Shown: positions 1 to 9,108, numbered from the stretch's first letter. The stretch: DNA of 64,000 bases from an uncultured Ruminococcus sp. (GCA_900544395.1 UQVC01000001.1:1-64000), one strand, 5' to 3'. The notes: generated from the letters alone by a model not told the origin. Numbers and translations: made by a program.

Positions 1-232
1 CGTATCTAGCATACTCTATCAGCTCTTCTTTCGCAATCATTTTTTCAAATTCTTCTGTTGTTTTGAAAAAATACTCCCTTCCATCCACTTCTCCTTCTCT
101 TGGATTTCTTGTGGTTGCGGAAACAGAAAGCGCATACGTCTCTTCATAACGCTTCAGCAGCTCTTTCATCAAGGTTCCTTTTCCGGCTCCTGAAAATCCG
201 GATACAACGATCAAAATTCCTTTCTGATTCAT
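1..232 (-). CDS. gmk: Guanylate kinase, N-terminal part (cut by window edge)
   Basis: Guanylate kinase phosphorylates GMP to GDP with ATP in purine nucleotide synthesis. About 77 N-terminal codons are visible. The P-loop reads GFSGAGKGT near residue 11, and the GMP-binding stretch SATTRNPREGEVDGREYFF follows, both diagnostic of the family. The ATG at 232 follows AAAGGAGAATATTCAGAAC, a well-spaced ribosome binding site. It lies 29 bases after the yicC stop on the same strand, the usual yicC-gmk order of Firmicutes, so it is probably co-transcribed. The C-terminal part runs off the left edge. Confidence 0.95.
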   Translation of the reverse strand, partial: MNQKGILIVVSGFSGAGKGTLMKELLKRYEETYALSVSATTRNPREGEVDGREYFFKTTEEFEKMIAKEELIEYARY

Positions 233-261
233 GTTCTGAATATTCTCCTTTATCTTTTTTG

Positions 262-1140
262 TTATTCAATATTCTGTATCTGTTCTCTGACTTTCTCGAT
301 CTCGGTCTTTAATCCGATGGCATAATTGGACACTTCCAGATCATTCGCTTTGGAAAGGATCGTATTGGCTTCCCTGTTCATCTCCTGTGCAATAAAGTCC
401 AGCTTACGGCCGATTCCTTCCGACTCTTCCAAGGTATGCTTCATATGTACGATATGACTCTTTAACCGTACCACTTCCTCATCCGTACAGATCTTATCCG
501 CAAACAAGATCACTTCTGCAGCGATTCTGCTTTCTTCTATCTGGGTATCCGCCAGAAGCTCTTTTACTTTTTCTTCCAGCTTGGTACGATATTCTGCCAA
601 AATCTTCGGAGAGCGGATCTCAATCTCATGCACCAGCTCTTCCATTCCGGAAAGTTTCTGCAAAATATCCTGTTTCAGATGCTCTCCTTCTTTGGTACGC
701 GTCTCTACAAACTGGGTGAACGCTCCTTTCAGCACCTCCTGAAGCCCTGCCCACAATGCCTCTTCATCTTCTGTCTGTTCCTCCATCGTCAGCACTTCCG
801 GACAATGGGACAAGGAAGAAACCCGGATATCATTCTCCAGCTGAAACTCCTCGCTCATCTGCCGAAAATACTGCATATATTCTGCTGCCAGAGCCGCATT
901 GTACTTCAGTGCCATCTGCTGTTGAGAAGAATCTTCATAAGAAATAAATATATCTACCTTTCCTCTGTTTGCATACTGTTTTAAAAGAGTGCGAATTGCA
1001 GTCTCGAAAAAATTCAGTTTTTTAGGCATCCGGATATTTACATCCAGATATCTGTGATTTACACTTTTTAACTCTACTGTAAATTTTCTGGTCTCTTTTT
1101 GAATCTCACACCGTCCAAAACCTGTCATACTCTTTATCAT
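262..1140 (-). CDS. yicC: YicC/YloC family endoribonuclease
   Basis: 292-residue YicC/YloC family protein. The family start MIKSMTGFGR and a C-terminal region rich in KSHI and LDFIAQEMNREANTI motifs (DUF1732) are both seen. Family members act as endoribonucleases or RNA-turnover factors in the cytoplasm; the target here is unknown. The start is set at the ATG at 1140, which is preceded by AGAGGATGACGAC. An in-frame ATG 18 bases upstream lacks a ribosome binding site. A sigma-A promoter lies at 1178-1207 and gmk follows downstream. No remA (DUF370) gene is found between yicC and gmk, where many Firmicutes have one. Confidence 0.92.
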   Translation of the reverse strand: MIKSMTGFGRCEIQKETRKFTVELKSVNHRYLDVNIRMPKKLNFFETAIRTLLKQYANRGKVDIFISYEDSSQQQMALKYNAALAAEYMQYFRQMSEEFQLENDIRVSSLSHCPEVLTMEEQTEDEEALWAGLQEVLKGAFTQFVETRTKEGEHLKQDILQKLSGMEELVHEIEIRSPKILAEYRTKLEEKVKELLADTQIEESRIAAEVILFADKICTDEEVVRLKSHIVHMKHTLEESEGIGRKLDFIAQEMNREANTILSKANDLEVSNYAIGLKTEIEKVREQIQNIE

Positions 1141-1177
1141 GTCGTCATCCTCTGTCATTTTTCAAAATTCTGTTACC

Positions 1178-1207
1178 AGTATACTCTTACTACAGTCATT
1201 TGGTCAA
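1178..1207 (-). promoter_or_regulatory. Sigma-A promoter of yicC-gmk
   Basis: On the minus strand TTGACC (1202-1207) and TATACT (1178-1183) are separated by 18 bases, about 40 bases upstream of the yicC start. Confidence 0.7.
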
Positions 1208-1314
1208 GTATACACTGACCTGATGCAAAAAATTATGATTTCAGGTACCACTGCCTTAGATTCTATGATACAATAATCAGACCAAAAGAAACAGACCAAA
1301 AGAGAGGAATTTTT

Positions 1315-3054
1315 ATGGCTTTTGATGGAATTGTCGTGGCCGGTCTGGTACACGAATTAAAAGAACAATTATTAAACGGAAGGATTGCAAAGATTGCACA
1401 GCCGGAAGCTGACGAACTTCTGCTGACTGTAAAATCTCCCGCCGGGCAGAGACGGCTCTCCATTTCTGCAAGTGCGTCTCTTCCCCTGATCTATCTGACA
1501 GACACCAACAAACCCAGTCCCATGACTGCCCCGAATTTCTGCATGCTGTTAAGAAAGCACATTGCCAACGGAAGGATTGTAGACATCTGGCAGCCAAAAC
1601 TGGAGCGGATCATCCATTTTACAATCGAACATCTGGATGAACTGGGCGATTTATGCCGCAAAGATCTGATTGTAGAAATTATGGGAAAACACAGCAATAT
1701 TATTTTTTGTACAGAAGAAGGGATGATCATTGACAGCATCAAACATGTCTCCGCCCAGATGAGTTCTGTCCGGGAAGTTCTTCCGGGACGGAAGTACTTC
1801 ATTCCAGATACCATGGAAAAAGCGGATCCGCTTACCGTAACAGAAACAGATTTCTGCACTTTGCTCTGTGCAAAACCTCTTCCCCTGTCAAAAGCGATCT
1901 ACACCAGTTTCACAGGGATCAGCCCTGTTACTGCAGAAGAGATTTGCTTTCTGGCGGGAATTGACTCCCGGACACCGGCATCGGAATTATCTCCAGATAT
2001 CCTGTGCCATCTTTACAATCAGTTCCATATTTATCTGGAGTCAGTCAAAGACGGAAGCTTTTCGCCTTCCATTTACTATGAAGGAGCAGAACCAAAAGAA
2101 TTTTCTGCTTTGCCGCTGAGCTGCCTTGAAACTTACCGAAAAGAAACGTTTTCTTCTATTTCACATGTTCTGGAAACGTATTATGCTTCCAAGAACCAGA
2201 TCACCCGGATCCGGCAGAAGTCTTCGGATCTCAGACATATTGTGCAGATAGCTCTGGAACGAGCCCGCAAAAAATATGATCTTCAGATCAAACAGTTAGA
2301 TGATACAAAAGACCGGGAGAAATACAAAGTTTATGGCGAACTGATCCACACCTATGGCTATGGTCTGGAACCTCATGCCAGAACACTGGAAGCATTGAAT
2401 TATTACACCAATGAGATGGTCCGGATCCCGCTGGATCCATCGAAATCCGCACTGGAAAACGCCAAACGTTATTTCGAAAAATATAACAAACAAAAGCGAA
2501 CCCATGAAGCACTGTCCAAACTGACACAGGACACAAAAGAGGACATTGAATATTTGGAATCTGTCAGCACGGCGTTAGACATTGCACTCAGTGAAGAAGA
2601 TCTTGCCCAGATCAAGGAAGAACTGATCCATTCCGGATATATGCGCAGAAAGTTTACCAAGAAAAAGGAAAAGATCAAAAGCCGACCGTTCCACTATCTC
2701 TCCAGTGATGGATTTCACATCTATGTAGGAAAGAATAACCTGCAGAATGACTGGCTTACTTTTGAATTTGCCGTTGGGAATGACTGGTGGTTCCATGCTA
2801 AGAACACACCGGGCTCCCATGTTGTCGTACGTACAAACGGAGAAGAACTCCCGGATCGCACCTTTGAAGAAGCCGGAAAGCTGGCCGCTTATTACTCCAA
2901 AGCCCGCGGAGGCGAAAAAGTGGAGATTGATTATATTGAAAAGAAACATGTCAAAAAACCAAATGGCGCAAAACCTGGATTTGTCGTGTATTACACCAAT
3001 TATTCTCTGATCATTGACAGTGACATCAGCAACTTAAGAGAAATTTCTGATTAA
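1315..3054 (+). CDS. rqcH: Rqc2 homologue RqcH (NFACT / fibronectin-binding A family)
   Basis: 579-residue NFACT protein, the bacterial ribosome-associated quality control factor. It binds stalled 50S-peptidyl-tRNA complexes and directs alanine tailing of the nascent chain; older literature calls it fibronectin-binding protein A. The N-terminal NFACT-N domain begins MAFDGIVVAGLVHEL. A long helical coiled-coil middle spans about residues 280-440. The C-terminal NFACT-R (DUF814) domain contains NDWWFHAKNTPGSHVV, a highly conserved family stretch, near residues 490-505. The ribosome binding site GAGAGGAA precedes the ATG. It is divergent from yicC and ends at a hairpin terminator shared with the convergent lipoprotein gene. 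Confidence 0.95.
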   Translation: MAFDGIVVAGLVHELKEQLLNGRIAKIAQPEADELLLTVKSPAGQRRLSISASASLPLIYLTDTNKPSPMTAPNFCMLLRKHIANGRIVDIWQPKLERIIHFTIEHLDELGDLCRKDLIVEIMGKHSNIIFCTEEGMIIDSIKHVSAQMSSVREVLPGRKYFIPDTMEKADPLTVTETDFCTLLCAKPLPLSKAIYTSFTGISPVTAEEICFLAGIDSRTPASELSPDILCHLYNQFHIYLESVKDGSFSPSIYYEGAEPKEFSALPLSCLETYRKETFSSISHVLETYYASKNQITRIRQKSSDLRHIVQIALERARKKYDLQIKQLDDTKDREKYKVYGELIHTYGYGLEPHARTLEALNYYTNEMVRIPLDPSKSALENAKRYFEKYNKQKRTHEALSKLTQDTKEDIEYLESVSTALDIALSEEDLAQIKEELIHSGYMRRKFTKKKEKIKSRPFHYLSSDGFHIYVGKNNLQNDWLTFEFAVGNDWWFHAKNTPGSHVVVRTNGEELPDRTFEEAGKLAAYYSKARGGEKVEIDYIEKKHVKKPNGAKPGFVVYYTNYSLIIDSDISNLREISD

Positions 3055-3065
3055 AATTTAAAATA

Positions 3066-3095
3066 GGGTGCCGCAATTCAAAACACGCGGCACCC
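3066..3095. terminator. Bidirectional hairpin between rqcH and the lipoprotein gene
   Basis: A perfect 9-bp stem GGGTGCCGC / GCGGCACCC (3066-3074 with 3087-3095) with a 12-base loop. T-rich sequence lies on both sides, which fits termination of the two convergent genes. Confidence 0.75.
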
Positions 3096-3138
3096 ATCTA
3101 ACTATTTTCTCATATTTGTTCCGATTCTGGAAGAGTCC

Positions 3139-3975
3139 TCACCCATTGACTGCTTGTTTCACACTCTCAGGGACCTGGATCGGCTTCACATCATCGTATC
3201 CATGGTATACCAGTTCAATATTATAAAAGTTCACATTTGTTGTTTTGGCATAGCTGTCATACAGTTCATCCATCACATCTGTCATATCCACGATGATCCG
3301 TGCAGGCAGTCTTTCTTTTTGATAGATATCTACGATCACTGGAATCTCCAGATGATCCAGTGCCTCCGGATCCGGCAGATCTACAAGTCCATATGCCTGG
3401 ATCATTTCTCTTCCGAGAAAGTCCATTAATTTTTCCCCCTGCATATCTCCGTATATTTCATAGCAGCTTTTCTCCTGCACTTTTACCATCTGTCCTGCAA
3501 GTGTAAAATCTTCGATTTCTTCCTCTGCACTTTGAAAAAAATCACTTTCTGTTTTTCCAGAAGAAAGCGTGCTTTCGCTTTCTGCCCTCTCCCACTGATC
3601 TGAAAGACTGCTGTATGTCACATATTTTCCATTTTCTTCCACCTGATAAATTTCCATTTCACTGGAAACCTGATCATCATTCAGCTTCACTTCCGCCATT
3701 CCTTTTGCATGTCCCGCTCTTGGTATGACCGTATTCTCCATATCCATATCCATTCGGATCCTGGTATGATCCAGTACATCCTCCAACTCCACTTCTATTT
3801 CCAACGAACTGGACGCAGAGTTGACATTCCTCATATTACGATCGACTGCATCGATCAATATTTCAGGTGTCATTTCTTCCTTTTTCTGCTGTCTGCATCC
3901 TGATACCATACTGATCTCCAGCATCAGAAGCACTCCTGTCAGTGCCAGACGACACATTCTTTTCTTTCCTGTCAT
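3139..3975 (-). CDS. Putative lipoprotein, DUF6612-like
   Basis: 278 residues with a signal peptide and lipobox (VSGC; acylated Cys near residue 27), followed by QQKKEEMTPEILIDAV. It is therefore expected to be anchored on the outer face of the membrane. The body resembles the DUF6612 / LppX-like lipoproteins of Firmicutes, which have a beta-rich fold that may hold a hydrophobic ligand; no function is established. It is the third gene of a pheA-ATPase-lipoprotein unit, 33 bases after the ATPase stop. AAGGA lies before the ATG. Assignment to DUF6612 is from sequence feel and should be treated as probable. Confidence 0.75.
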   Translation of the reverse strand: MTGKKRMCRLALTGVLLMLEISMVSGCRQQKKEEMTPEILIDAVDRNMRNVNSASSSLEIEVELEDVLDHTRIRMDMDMENTVIPRAGHAKGMAEVKLNDDQVSSEMEIYQVEENGKYVTYSSLSDQWERAESESTLSSGKTESDFFQSAEEEIEDFTLAGQMVKVQEKSCYEIYGDMQGEKLMDFLGREMIQAYGLVDLPDPEALDHLEIPVIVDIYQKERLPARIIVDMTDVMDELYDSYAKTTNVNFYNIELVYHGYDDVKPIQVPESVKQAVNG

Positions 3976-4008
3976 ACCAAAATCCTTTTCTTCTTCCGGA
4001 TGTTCCGG

Positions 4009-5301
4009 TTATTCTTTCCCCAAAAGATAATCAATAAACTGCTGCGCAGTCCTGCCTGACATTCCTCCATGGCTCAGCTCCCATTTGTTGACTTCTAAAA
4101 GGAGTTCTTCTTCCGGCATGGAAATATGATTTCTTTTTGCCAGTTCTGTTACGATCTTCTGGAATGCCTTTTTGGCAGGAGAAGCAAAATAAATTTTGAC
4201 ACCAAACCTTGCCACAAGAGACAACTTTTCCTGCACCGTATCATTGGTGTGCAATTCTTCATCCCGATCCTGCTTATCACGGAATGTCTCCCGTACCAGA
4301 TGTCTTCTATTTGAAGTCGCATAGATCAAGATGTTATCCGGCTTTTTCTCCAGACCGCCTTCGATTACCGCTTTTAAATATTTGTATTCAATCTCAAACT
4401 CCTCAAATGAAAGATCATCCATATAAATAATAAATTTATAATTCCGGTTTTTAATCTGGGCGATCACCTCATTCAGATCCTGAAACTGATGCTTATACAC
4501 CTCGATCATCCGAAGCCCCTGATCGTAATACTGATTTAAAATTGCTTTGATCGAAGAGGATTTTCCGGTTCCGGCGTCTCCATAAAGCAGACAGTTATTT
4601 GCTCTTTTTCCCTCCACAAAAGCCTTTGTGTTATCGATCAGCTTTTGCTTTTCCGATTCATATCCGATCAGATCATCCAAATGTACATGGGCAATATTGG
4701 TGATTGGAACAATTTCCACCCGCCCATCGTTTGTGTGTTCTACCCGAAACGCCTTGTGCAGCCCCAGTTTTCCTACGCCAAACTCTCTGTAAAAGGATGT
4801 CACACACCTCTTGAATACCTGTACATCCTCTGCCTGTTCCAGTTCACGACTCAAATTACAGATTCTGTCACGGATCCGTCTGTTAAAAACCAGCCTTTCA
4901 TCCTGTGCATTTTCATAATTCAACAAAGTCGAAAAACATTCTCCATTCAATACTTGCATCATTTCAGTAAAATCATAATCAAACAATTCCTTAAAAATCT
5001 CAAAATCATGTTCTGCAGCCAGATTCAGGCTTCCCTTGATTTCTCCTTTGATCTCACAGGAAGTACTGTACACATTTTCTCCGTTTGCCAGCAGAAATGT
5101 CAGAAATGTATGCCAGAGGTTTCCATAAAATCCATGACACTCTGAAAGTTCCAAAAGCTCGTTCATACAGGAAAAGAACAACCCTTTCAAGTCTTCCCGA
5201 TTGTAATATGCATCCTTGTAGTGTTCCATCAGAAATGTCATATCAGACAGAAGCTCTTCATATTCCATATTTTTATACAGGATCCGTTCATTGGTACGCA
5301 T
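4009..5301 (-). CDS. DUF815 family AAA ATPase
   Basis: 430-residue ATPase. Walker A is YGDAGTGKSSS near residue 240, Walker B is IIYMDDLSFEE near 295, and a sensor-like ATSNRRHLV follows near 330; together these match DUF815/YpfJ-type AAA proteins. The N-terminal 190 residues are helical without a recognised motif. Cytoplasmic, function unknown. It starts at an ATG with AAAGGGCG upstream, 18 bases downstream of pheA, and precedes the lipoprotein gene, so the three are very likely one operon. Confidence 0.9.
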   Translation of the reverse strand: MRTNERILYKNMEYEELLSDMTFLMEHYKDAYYNREDLKGLFFSCMNELLELSECHGFYGNLWHTFLTFLLANGENVYSTSCEIKGEIKGSLNLAAEHDFEIFKELFDYDFTEMMQVLNGECFSTLLNYENAQDERLVFNRRIRDRICNLSRELEQAEDVQVFKRCVTSFYREFGVGKLGLHKAFRVEHTNDGRVEIVPITNIAHVHLDDLIGYESEKQKLIDNTKAFVEGKRANNCLLYGDAGTGKSSSIKAILNQYYDQGLRMIEVYKHQFQDLNEVIAQIKNRNYKFIIYMDDLSFEEFEIEYKYLKAVIEGGLEKKPDNILIYATSNRRHLVRETFRDKQDRDEELHTNDTVQEKLSLVARFGVKIYFASPAKKAFQKIVTELAKRNHISMPEEELLLEVNKWELSHGGMSGRTAQQFIDYLLGKE

Positions 5302-5319
5302 TGTTTTTTCGCCCTTTCT

Positions 5320-6450
5320 CTAATAATTTCCAAGAATTTTTAAATTCCGCGCCTCTTCTCTGAGACCACGGATCGCATTTTTCACGCCCGGCTGTTCCAG
5401 ATTTCCTTCAAAATCTACAAAAAAGCGGTATTCCCAGCTTTTCCCCTCCACCGGACGAGATTCGATCTTGGTCATATTCAGATCATTGTAAATAAAATGA
5501 GACAGGATCTGATATAAAGATCCGCTCTGATGGGGAAGTTCAAAGCAAATACTGATTTTCGACGCATTTTGCGTAAAGATCTTCTGGTTGGTCACAATGA
5601 TAAACCGCGTCATATTGTTGGACTCATCATTGATGTTCTCTGCCAATACAGACAGTCCATATACCTGAGCTGCATACGCACTGCACACTGCCGCCTGAGA
5701 ATAATCCTGTTCTTTGAGCACCTTTTTCGCGGCCGCCGCTGTATTGGATACGCTGATCTGCTGCCAGTCTCCATGGCTTTCCAGAAACCGGCTGGTCTGC
5801 ATCAGTGCTTCTGCCTTGGAGTACACTCTTTTGACCTGGGATAACTCCGTTCCGGGAAGCCCTGCCAGCGTATTTTCAATGGGAAGGAACGTTTCTCCTA
5901 CAATATAATTTTCAAATTCTACCAACAGGTCATACACCTCATTGACCGCTCCTGCTGAAGAATTTTCAATAGGAAGGACTGCAAAATCTGCTGCGCCTTC
6001 CTCGATGGCCTCCATCGCCTCCCGAAATGTCGCCACATGAAAATGATTGGTATTGTCCGGAAAATACTTCTTCATAGCAGCCTGGCTGTAGGCCCCTTCT
6101 ACCCCCTGGAACACGACACGGACATCTTGTTTCTCCAGTTCCTGCATCTGAATAAATGGAAGTCTTCCAAGAGCTCCTGCTTCCACCAGTTGCTGGTACT
6201 GCAATTTCCGACTCATACTCATCAACTGCGCGTACAACTCCTGAATCCCTTTCTTATTGAATGCTCCATGTACTTTCGAAGCCACATCCTGGAGTTTTTC
6301 CTGTTCTCTTTGACGGTCAAAAACTTTGCGTCCGGCTCCTACTTTAAATCTTCCGACGTCCTCGCAGACCTTCATCCGCTCCTCATATAATTTTGTGATC
6401 TGGTCATCAATCCCGTCCAGCTTTTCTCTGAGTTCTTCCAATGTCGCCAT
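5320..6450 (-). CDS. pheA: Bifunctional chorismate mutase / prephenate dehydratase
   Basis: 376 residues in three domains. An AroQ-type chorismate mutase occupies residues 1-90 (ATLEELREKLDGIDDQI). A prephenate dehydratase covers about 105-285 (VVFQGVEGAYSQAA and IENSSAGAVNEVYDLL). An ACT regulatory domain covers about 295-370 with the conserved ESRP element that binds phenylalanine. It converts chorismate through prephenate to phenylpyruvate and is normally feedback-inhibited by Phe. The ATG at 6450 has AAGGAGAGG upstream; an upstream in-frame TTG at 6474 is less likely. No T-box leader is seen in the roughly 115 bases before the gene. Confidence 0.96.
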   Translation of the reverse strand: MATLEELREKLDGIDDQITKLYEERMKVCEDVGRFKVGAGRKVFDRQREQEKLQDVASKVHGAFNKKGIQELYAQLMSMSRKLQYQQLVEAGALGRLPFIQMQELEKQDVRVVFQGVEGAYSQAAMKKYFPDNTNHFHVATFREAMEAIEEGAADFAVLPIENSSAGAVNEVYDLLVEFENYIVGETFLPIENTLAGLPGTELSQVKRVYSKAEALMQTSRFLESHGDWQQISVSNTAAAAKKVLKEQDYSQAAVCSAYAAQVYGLSVLAENINDESNNMTRFIIVTNQKIFTQNASKISICFELPHQSGSLYQILSHFIYNDLNMTKIESRPVEGKSWEYRFFVDFEGNLEQPGVKNAIRGLREEARNLKILGNY

Positions 6451-6485
6451 TTCTTCCTCTCCTTGTCCTTTCAAACTTAAGCTGT

Positions 6486-6515
6486 ATTATAATACATTTT
6501 TTTCTGATTGTACAA
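6486..6515 (-). promoter_or_regulatory. Sigma-A promoter of pheA operon
   Basis: TTGTAC (6510-6515) and TATAAT (6486-6491) on the minus strand, separated by 18 bases, 36 bases before the pheA ATG. Confidence 0.75.
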
Positions 6516-6566
6516 TACCCGATTTGCATCTGCATAAATCCTCTCTAAAATGGACATCCTGTTTTT

Positions 6567-6950
6567 ATGAAGAAAAAATTTATTTTATGTGGCATCATGG
6601 GGTGGTGCATGGAAATTTTGTTTACGGGACTCCACTCCCTTTTTGTAAAAGATTATACACTTGCGGGAAAAACTTCCATCTGGATGTTTCCCATCTATGG
6701 GATGGCATGCATCTTTTCCCCGCTTTCCCAAAAACTGAAAAACCAGAATCCCTTTTTACGAGGCAGTATTTATGCTGCTTTCATCTTTACCGGAGAATTT
6801 TTATCCGGTCTGTTTTTAAAAAAGCATCATCTCTGTCCCTGGGATTACAGCCGTGCAAAATTAAATATCAAAGGGGTGATCCGGCTTGACTATGCACCCT
6901 TTTGGTTTACTGCCGGTCTGTTTTTTGAAAAATGTCTAAAAAAAATTTAA
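6567..6950 (+). CDS. Small integral membrane protein, putative ABC permease-like (PF06541 type)
   Basis: 127 residues with about four hydrophobic segments and the motifs GWCMEI, WMFPIYG and PWDYS, which are typical of the CmpB/PF06541 membrane family common in Clostridia. The family is labelled putative ABC transporter permease, but no ATPase partner is adjacent and the activity is unproven. It is divergent from pheA and followed by the nitroreductase gene after about 100 bases with its own promoter. Confidence 0.8.
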   Translation: MKKKFILCGIMGWCMEILFTGLHSLFVKDYTLAGKTSIWMFPIYGMACIFSPLSQKLKNQNPFLRGSIYAAFIFTGEFLSGLFLKKHHLCPWDYSRAKLNIKGVIRLDYAPFWFTAGLFFEKCLKKI

Positions 6951-6983
6951 TGCCTTTTCTTGCTGTTTCCTGGGAATTCTCTG

Positions 6984-7012
6984 TTGAAAAAAAAGGCGTT
7001 TTAGTATATGAT
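6984..7012 (+). promoter_or_regulatory. Sigma-A promoter of nitroreductase-pyrBI
   Basis: TTGAAA (6984-6989), 17-base spacer, TATGAT (7007-7012), 36 bases before the nitroreductase start. Confidence 0.65.
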
Positions 7013-7047
7013 TAGGAAAGAGATTTTGCATAGGGAGGTTCATGTAG

Positions 7048-7584
7048 ATGAATACAGTGGATTGTATCAAAAATCGTAGGAGTATCCGTAAATTTACACC
7101 GGATCCTGTCGATCATTCCGTGATTGAAAACATTGTTTCTGCAGCTTCTTTTTCCCCTTCCTGGAAAAATACGCAGATTACCCGTTACATTGCAATTGAA
7201 GACTCTTCCCTTCTGGGAAAGATTGCGAAAGACTTTACCCCATCTTACAATTCAGACATTATCAGTCAGACCCCTGTTTTGATTGCTGTCACTTTTTTGA
7301 AAGGACGGTGTGGTTTTGAGCGTGACGGCTCTTATACTACTGCCAAAAAAGACCGATGGCAGATGTTTGATGTCGGAGTTGCCTGTCAGACTTTCTGCCT
7401 GGCTGCCCATGAATATGGACTGGGGACTGTCATCATGGGAGTATTTGATGAATCTGGAATTTCCACACTTTTAGACATTCCAAAAGAGCAGGAACTGGCC
7501 GCATTGATCGCTCTCGGGCATCCGGATATTCAGCCGCCTGCGCCAAAACGCAAAACTGTTGAAGATTTATTACAATATCGATGA
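7048..7584 (+). CDS. Nitroreductase family FMN-dependent oxidoreductase
   Basis: 178 residues of the FMN-binding nitroreductase fold. The N-terminal NRRSIRKFTPDPV motif binds the FMN phosphate, SPSWKNTQ follows at about residue 37, and the GLGTVIMG stretch sits near 130. Such enzymes use NAD(P)H to reduce nitroaromatics or quinone-like compounds; the natural substrate is not deducible. GGGAGG lies upstream of the ATG. It sits 47 bases before pyrB without a terminator, so it is probably transcribed with pyrBI. Confidence 0.9.
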   Translation: MNTVDCIKNRRSIRKFTPDPVDHSVIENIVSAASFSPSWKNTQITRYIAIEDSSLLGKIAKDFTPSYNSDIISQTPVLIAVTFLKGRCGFERDGSYTTAKKDRWQMFDVGVACQTFCLAAHEYGLGTVIMGVFDESGISTLLDIPKEQELAALIALGHPDIQPPAPKRKTVEDLLQYR

Positions 7585-7631
7585 TCTGACTTTTTCTCAC
7601 ACAAAAGAGCAGATATAAAAGGAGGTTACAT

Positions 7632-8552
7632 ATGAGACATTTGATGAGTCCTCTCGATTTTTCTGTAGAGGAACTGGACACCCTGTTGGATCTGGCCGGC
7701 GATATCGAACAGCATCCTGAAAAATATGCACATGCATGTGCCGGCAAAAAACTTGCAACTTTATTCTATGAACCAAGTACACGTACCCGTCTGAGCCATG
7801 AAGCAGCCATGCTCAATCTGGGCGGAAGTATCATGGGATTTTCTTCCGCTGATTCCAGTTCAGCAGCCAAAGGAGAAAGTGTATCTGATACCATTCGTAC
7901 GGTTTCCTGTTATGCAGATATCGTAGCCATGCGTCATCCAAAAGAAGGTGCTCCAATGGTTGCCTGCAAACACTCTTCGATCCCTGTGATCAACGCAGGA
8001 GACGGCGGTCATCAGCACCCGACCCAGACACTGACTGACCTTTTGACGATCCGTTCTGTAAAAGGACGTCTCAACAACATGACCATCGGACTTTGCGGCG
8101 ATTTAAAATTCGGACGTACCGTACACTCTCTGATCCATGCGCTGGTGCGCTATGAGGGCATTCAGTTTGTGCTGATCTCACCGGAAGAATTACGTCTTCC
8201 AAGCTATATCCGTCAGGATGTTCTGGACAAGAATCACATCAAATATAAAGAAGTGGTTCGTCTGGAAGATGCAATGCCGGAACTTGACATTCTGTATATG
8301 ACCCGTGTACAGAAAGAACGTTTCTTCAATGAAGAAGATTATGTCCGCATGAAAGATTTTTATATTCTGGATAAGAAGAAAATGGAACTTGCACCATCTG
8401 ACATGTATGTTCTGCATCCATTGCCTCGTGTCAACGAGATCTCCGTAGAAGTCGATGATGATCCAAGAGCCGCTTACTTCCGTCAGGTGCAGTACGGAGT
8501 GTATGTCAGAATGGCATTGATCCTGACTCTTCTGGATATTCATGTAGAGTAA
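7632..8552 (+). CDS. pyrB: Aspartate carbamoyltransferase catalytic subunit
   Basis: 306 residues, full length for ATCase catalytic chains. It joins carbamoyl phosphate and aspartate to give carbamoyl aspartate, the committed step of pyrimidine synthesis. The carbamoyl-phosphate site EPSTRTRLSHEAA lies near residue 51, GDGGHQHPTQ near 127 and HPLPRVNEI near 262. The ribosome binding site is AAAGGAGG. It is followed by pyrI after 49 bases, giving the allosteric PyrBI holoenzyme type. No PyrR-binding attenuator is visible in the short upstream gap. Confidence 0.97.
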   Translation: MRHLMSPLDFSVEELDTLLDLAGDIEQHPEKYAHACAGKKLATLFYEPSTRTRLSHEAAMLNLGGSIMGFSSADSSSAAKGESVSDTIRTVSCYADIVAMRHPKEGAPMVACKHSSIPVINAGDGGHQHPTQTLTDLLTIRSVKGRLNNMTIGLCGDLKFGRTVHSLIHALVRYEGIQFVLISPEELRLPSYIRQDVLDKNHIKYKEVVRLEDAMPELDILYMTRVQKERFFNEEDYVRMKDFYILDKKKMELAPSDMYVLHPLPRVNEISVEVDDDPRAAYFRQVQYGVYVRMALILTLLDIHVE

Positions 8553-8601
8553 GACAGACTGCAGCCATTCATAAGTTCACACAAGAAAGAAGGTATATGA
8601 T

Positions 8602-9039
8602 TTGAAAAACACATTGAACGTAGGACGTATTTCAGAAGGTTTTGTTCTGGACCATATCGAAGCCGGAAAAAGTATGGATATTTATAAATATCTTCACCTG
8701 GATAAATTAGACTGTTGTGTTGCGATCATCAAAAATGCCCGCAGCAGCAAAATGGGGAAAAAAGATATTATGAAGATTGAATGTCCGATCGATTTTATGG
8801 ATCTTGACATTCTTGGATTTATTGACCACAATATCACGGTCAACATTATCTCGAATGAGCAGGTAGTAGATAAAAAGATCCTGAAGCTCCCAAAAGAGAT
8901 CACCAATGTGATCCGCTGCAAAAATCCAAGATGTATCACTTCCATTGAACAGGAACTGGATCACATCTTTGTTTTAACCGATGAAGAAAATCAGGTATAT
9001 CGTTGTAAATACTGTGAAGAAAAATATTCTGGAAGATAA
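8602..9039 (+). CDS. pyrI: Aspartate carbamoyltransferase regulatory subunit
   Basis: 145 residues. An N-terminal allosteric nucleotide-binding domain (VGRISEGFVLDHIEAG) is followed by a zinc domain with Cys at CKNPRC and CKYC near the C-terminus, the four-Cys site that holds PyrB. The only start compatible with the family N-terminus is a TTG at 8602, preceded by AGAAAGAAGG; an ATG at 8597 is out of frame and hits a stop at once. It is the last gene before a strong terminator. Confidence 0.96.
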   Translation: MKNTLNVGRISEGFVLDHIEAGKSMDIYKYLHLDKLDCCVAIIKNARSSKMGKKDIMKIECPIDFMDLDILGFIDHNITVNIISNEQVVDKKILKLPKEITNVIRCKNPRCITSIEQELDHIFVLTDEENQVYRCKYCEEKYSGR

Positions 9040-9099
9040 GTAAGACCGAAAGAGGGATGGCAGATTCGTCTGCTTTCCTTCTTTCGGTCTTACTTTTTT
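9040..9099 (+). terminator. Terminator of pyrBI
   Basis: A long hairpin: GTAAGACCGAAAGA (9040-9053) pairs with TCTTTCGGTCTTAC (9080-9093), extended internally by GCAGA/TCTGC around a TTCG tetraloop, and followed by six T. The convergent aldo/keto reductase ends 10 bases further on. Confidence 0.93.
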
Positions 9100-9108
9100 G
9101 CTTCTATC

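Noticed and set aside
6451..6566. T-box or other leader for pheA
   Set aside because: Only about 115 bases separate the divergent genes, with a plain promoter close to the ATG; no T-box consensus TGGNACCGCG was found. The short gaps before ilvA and aroF likewise show none.
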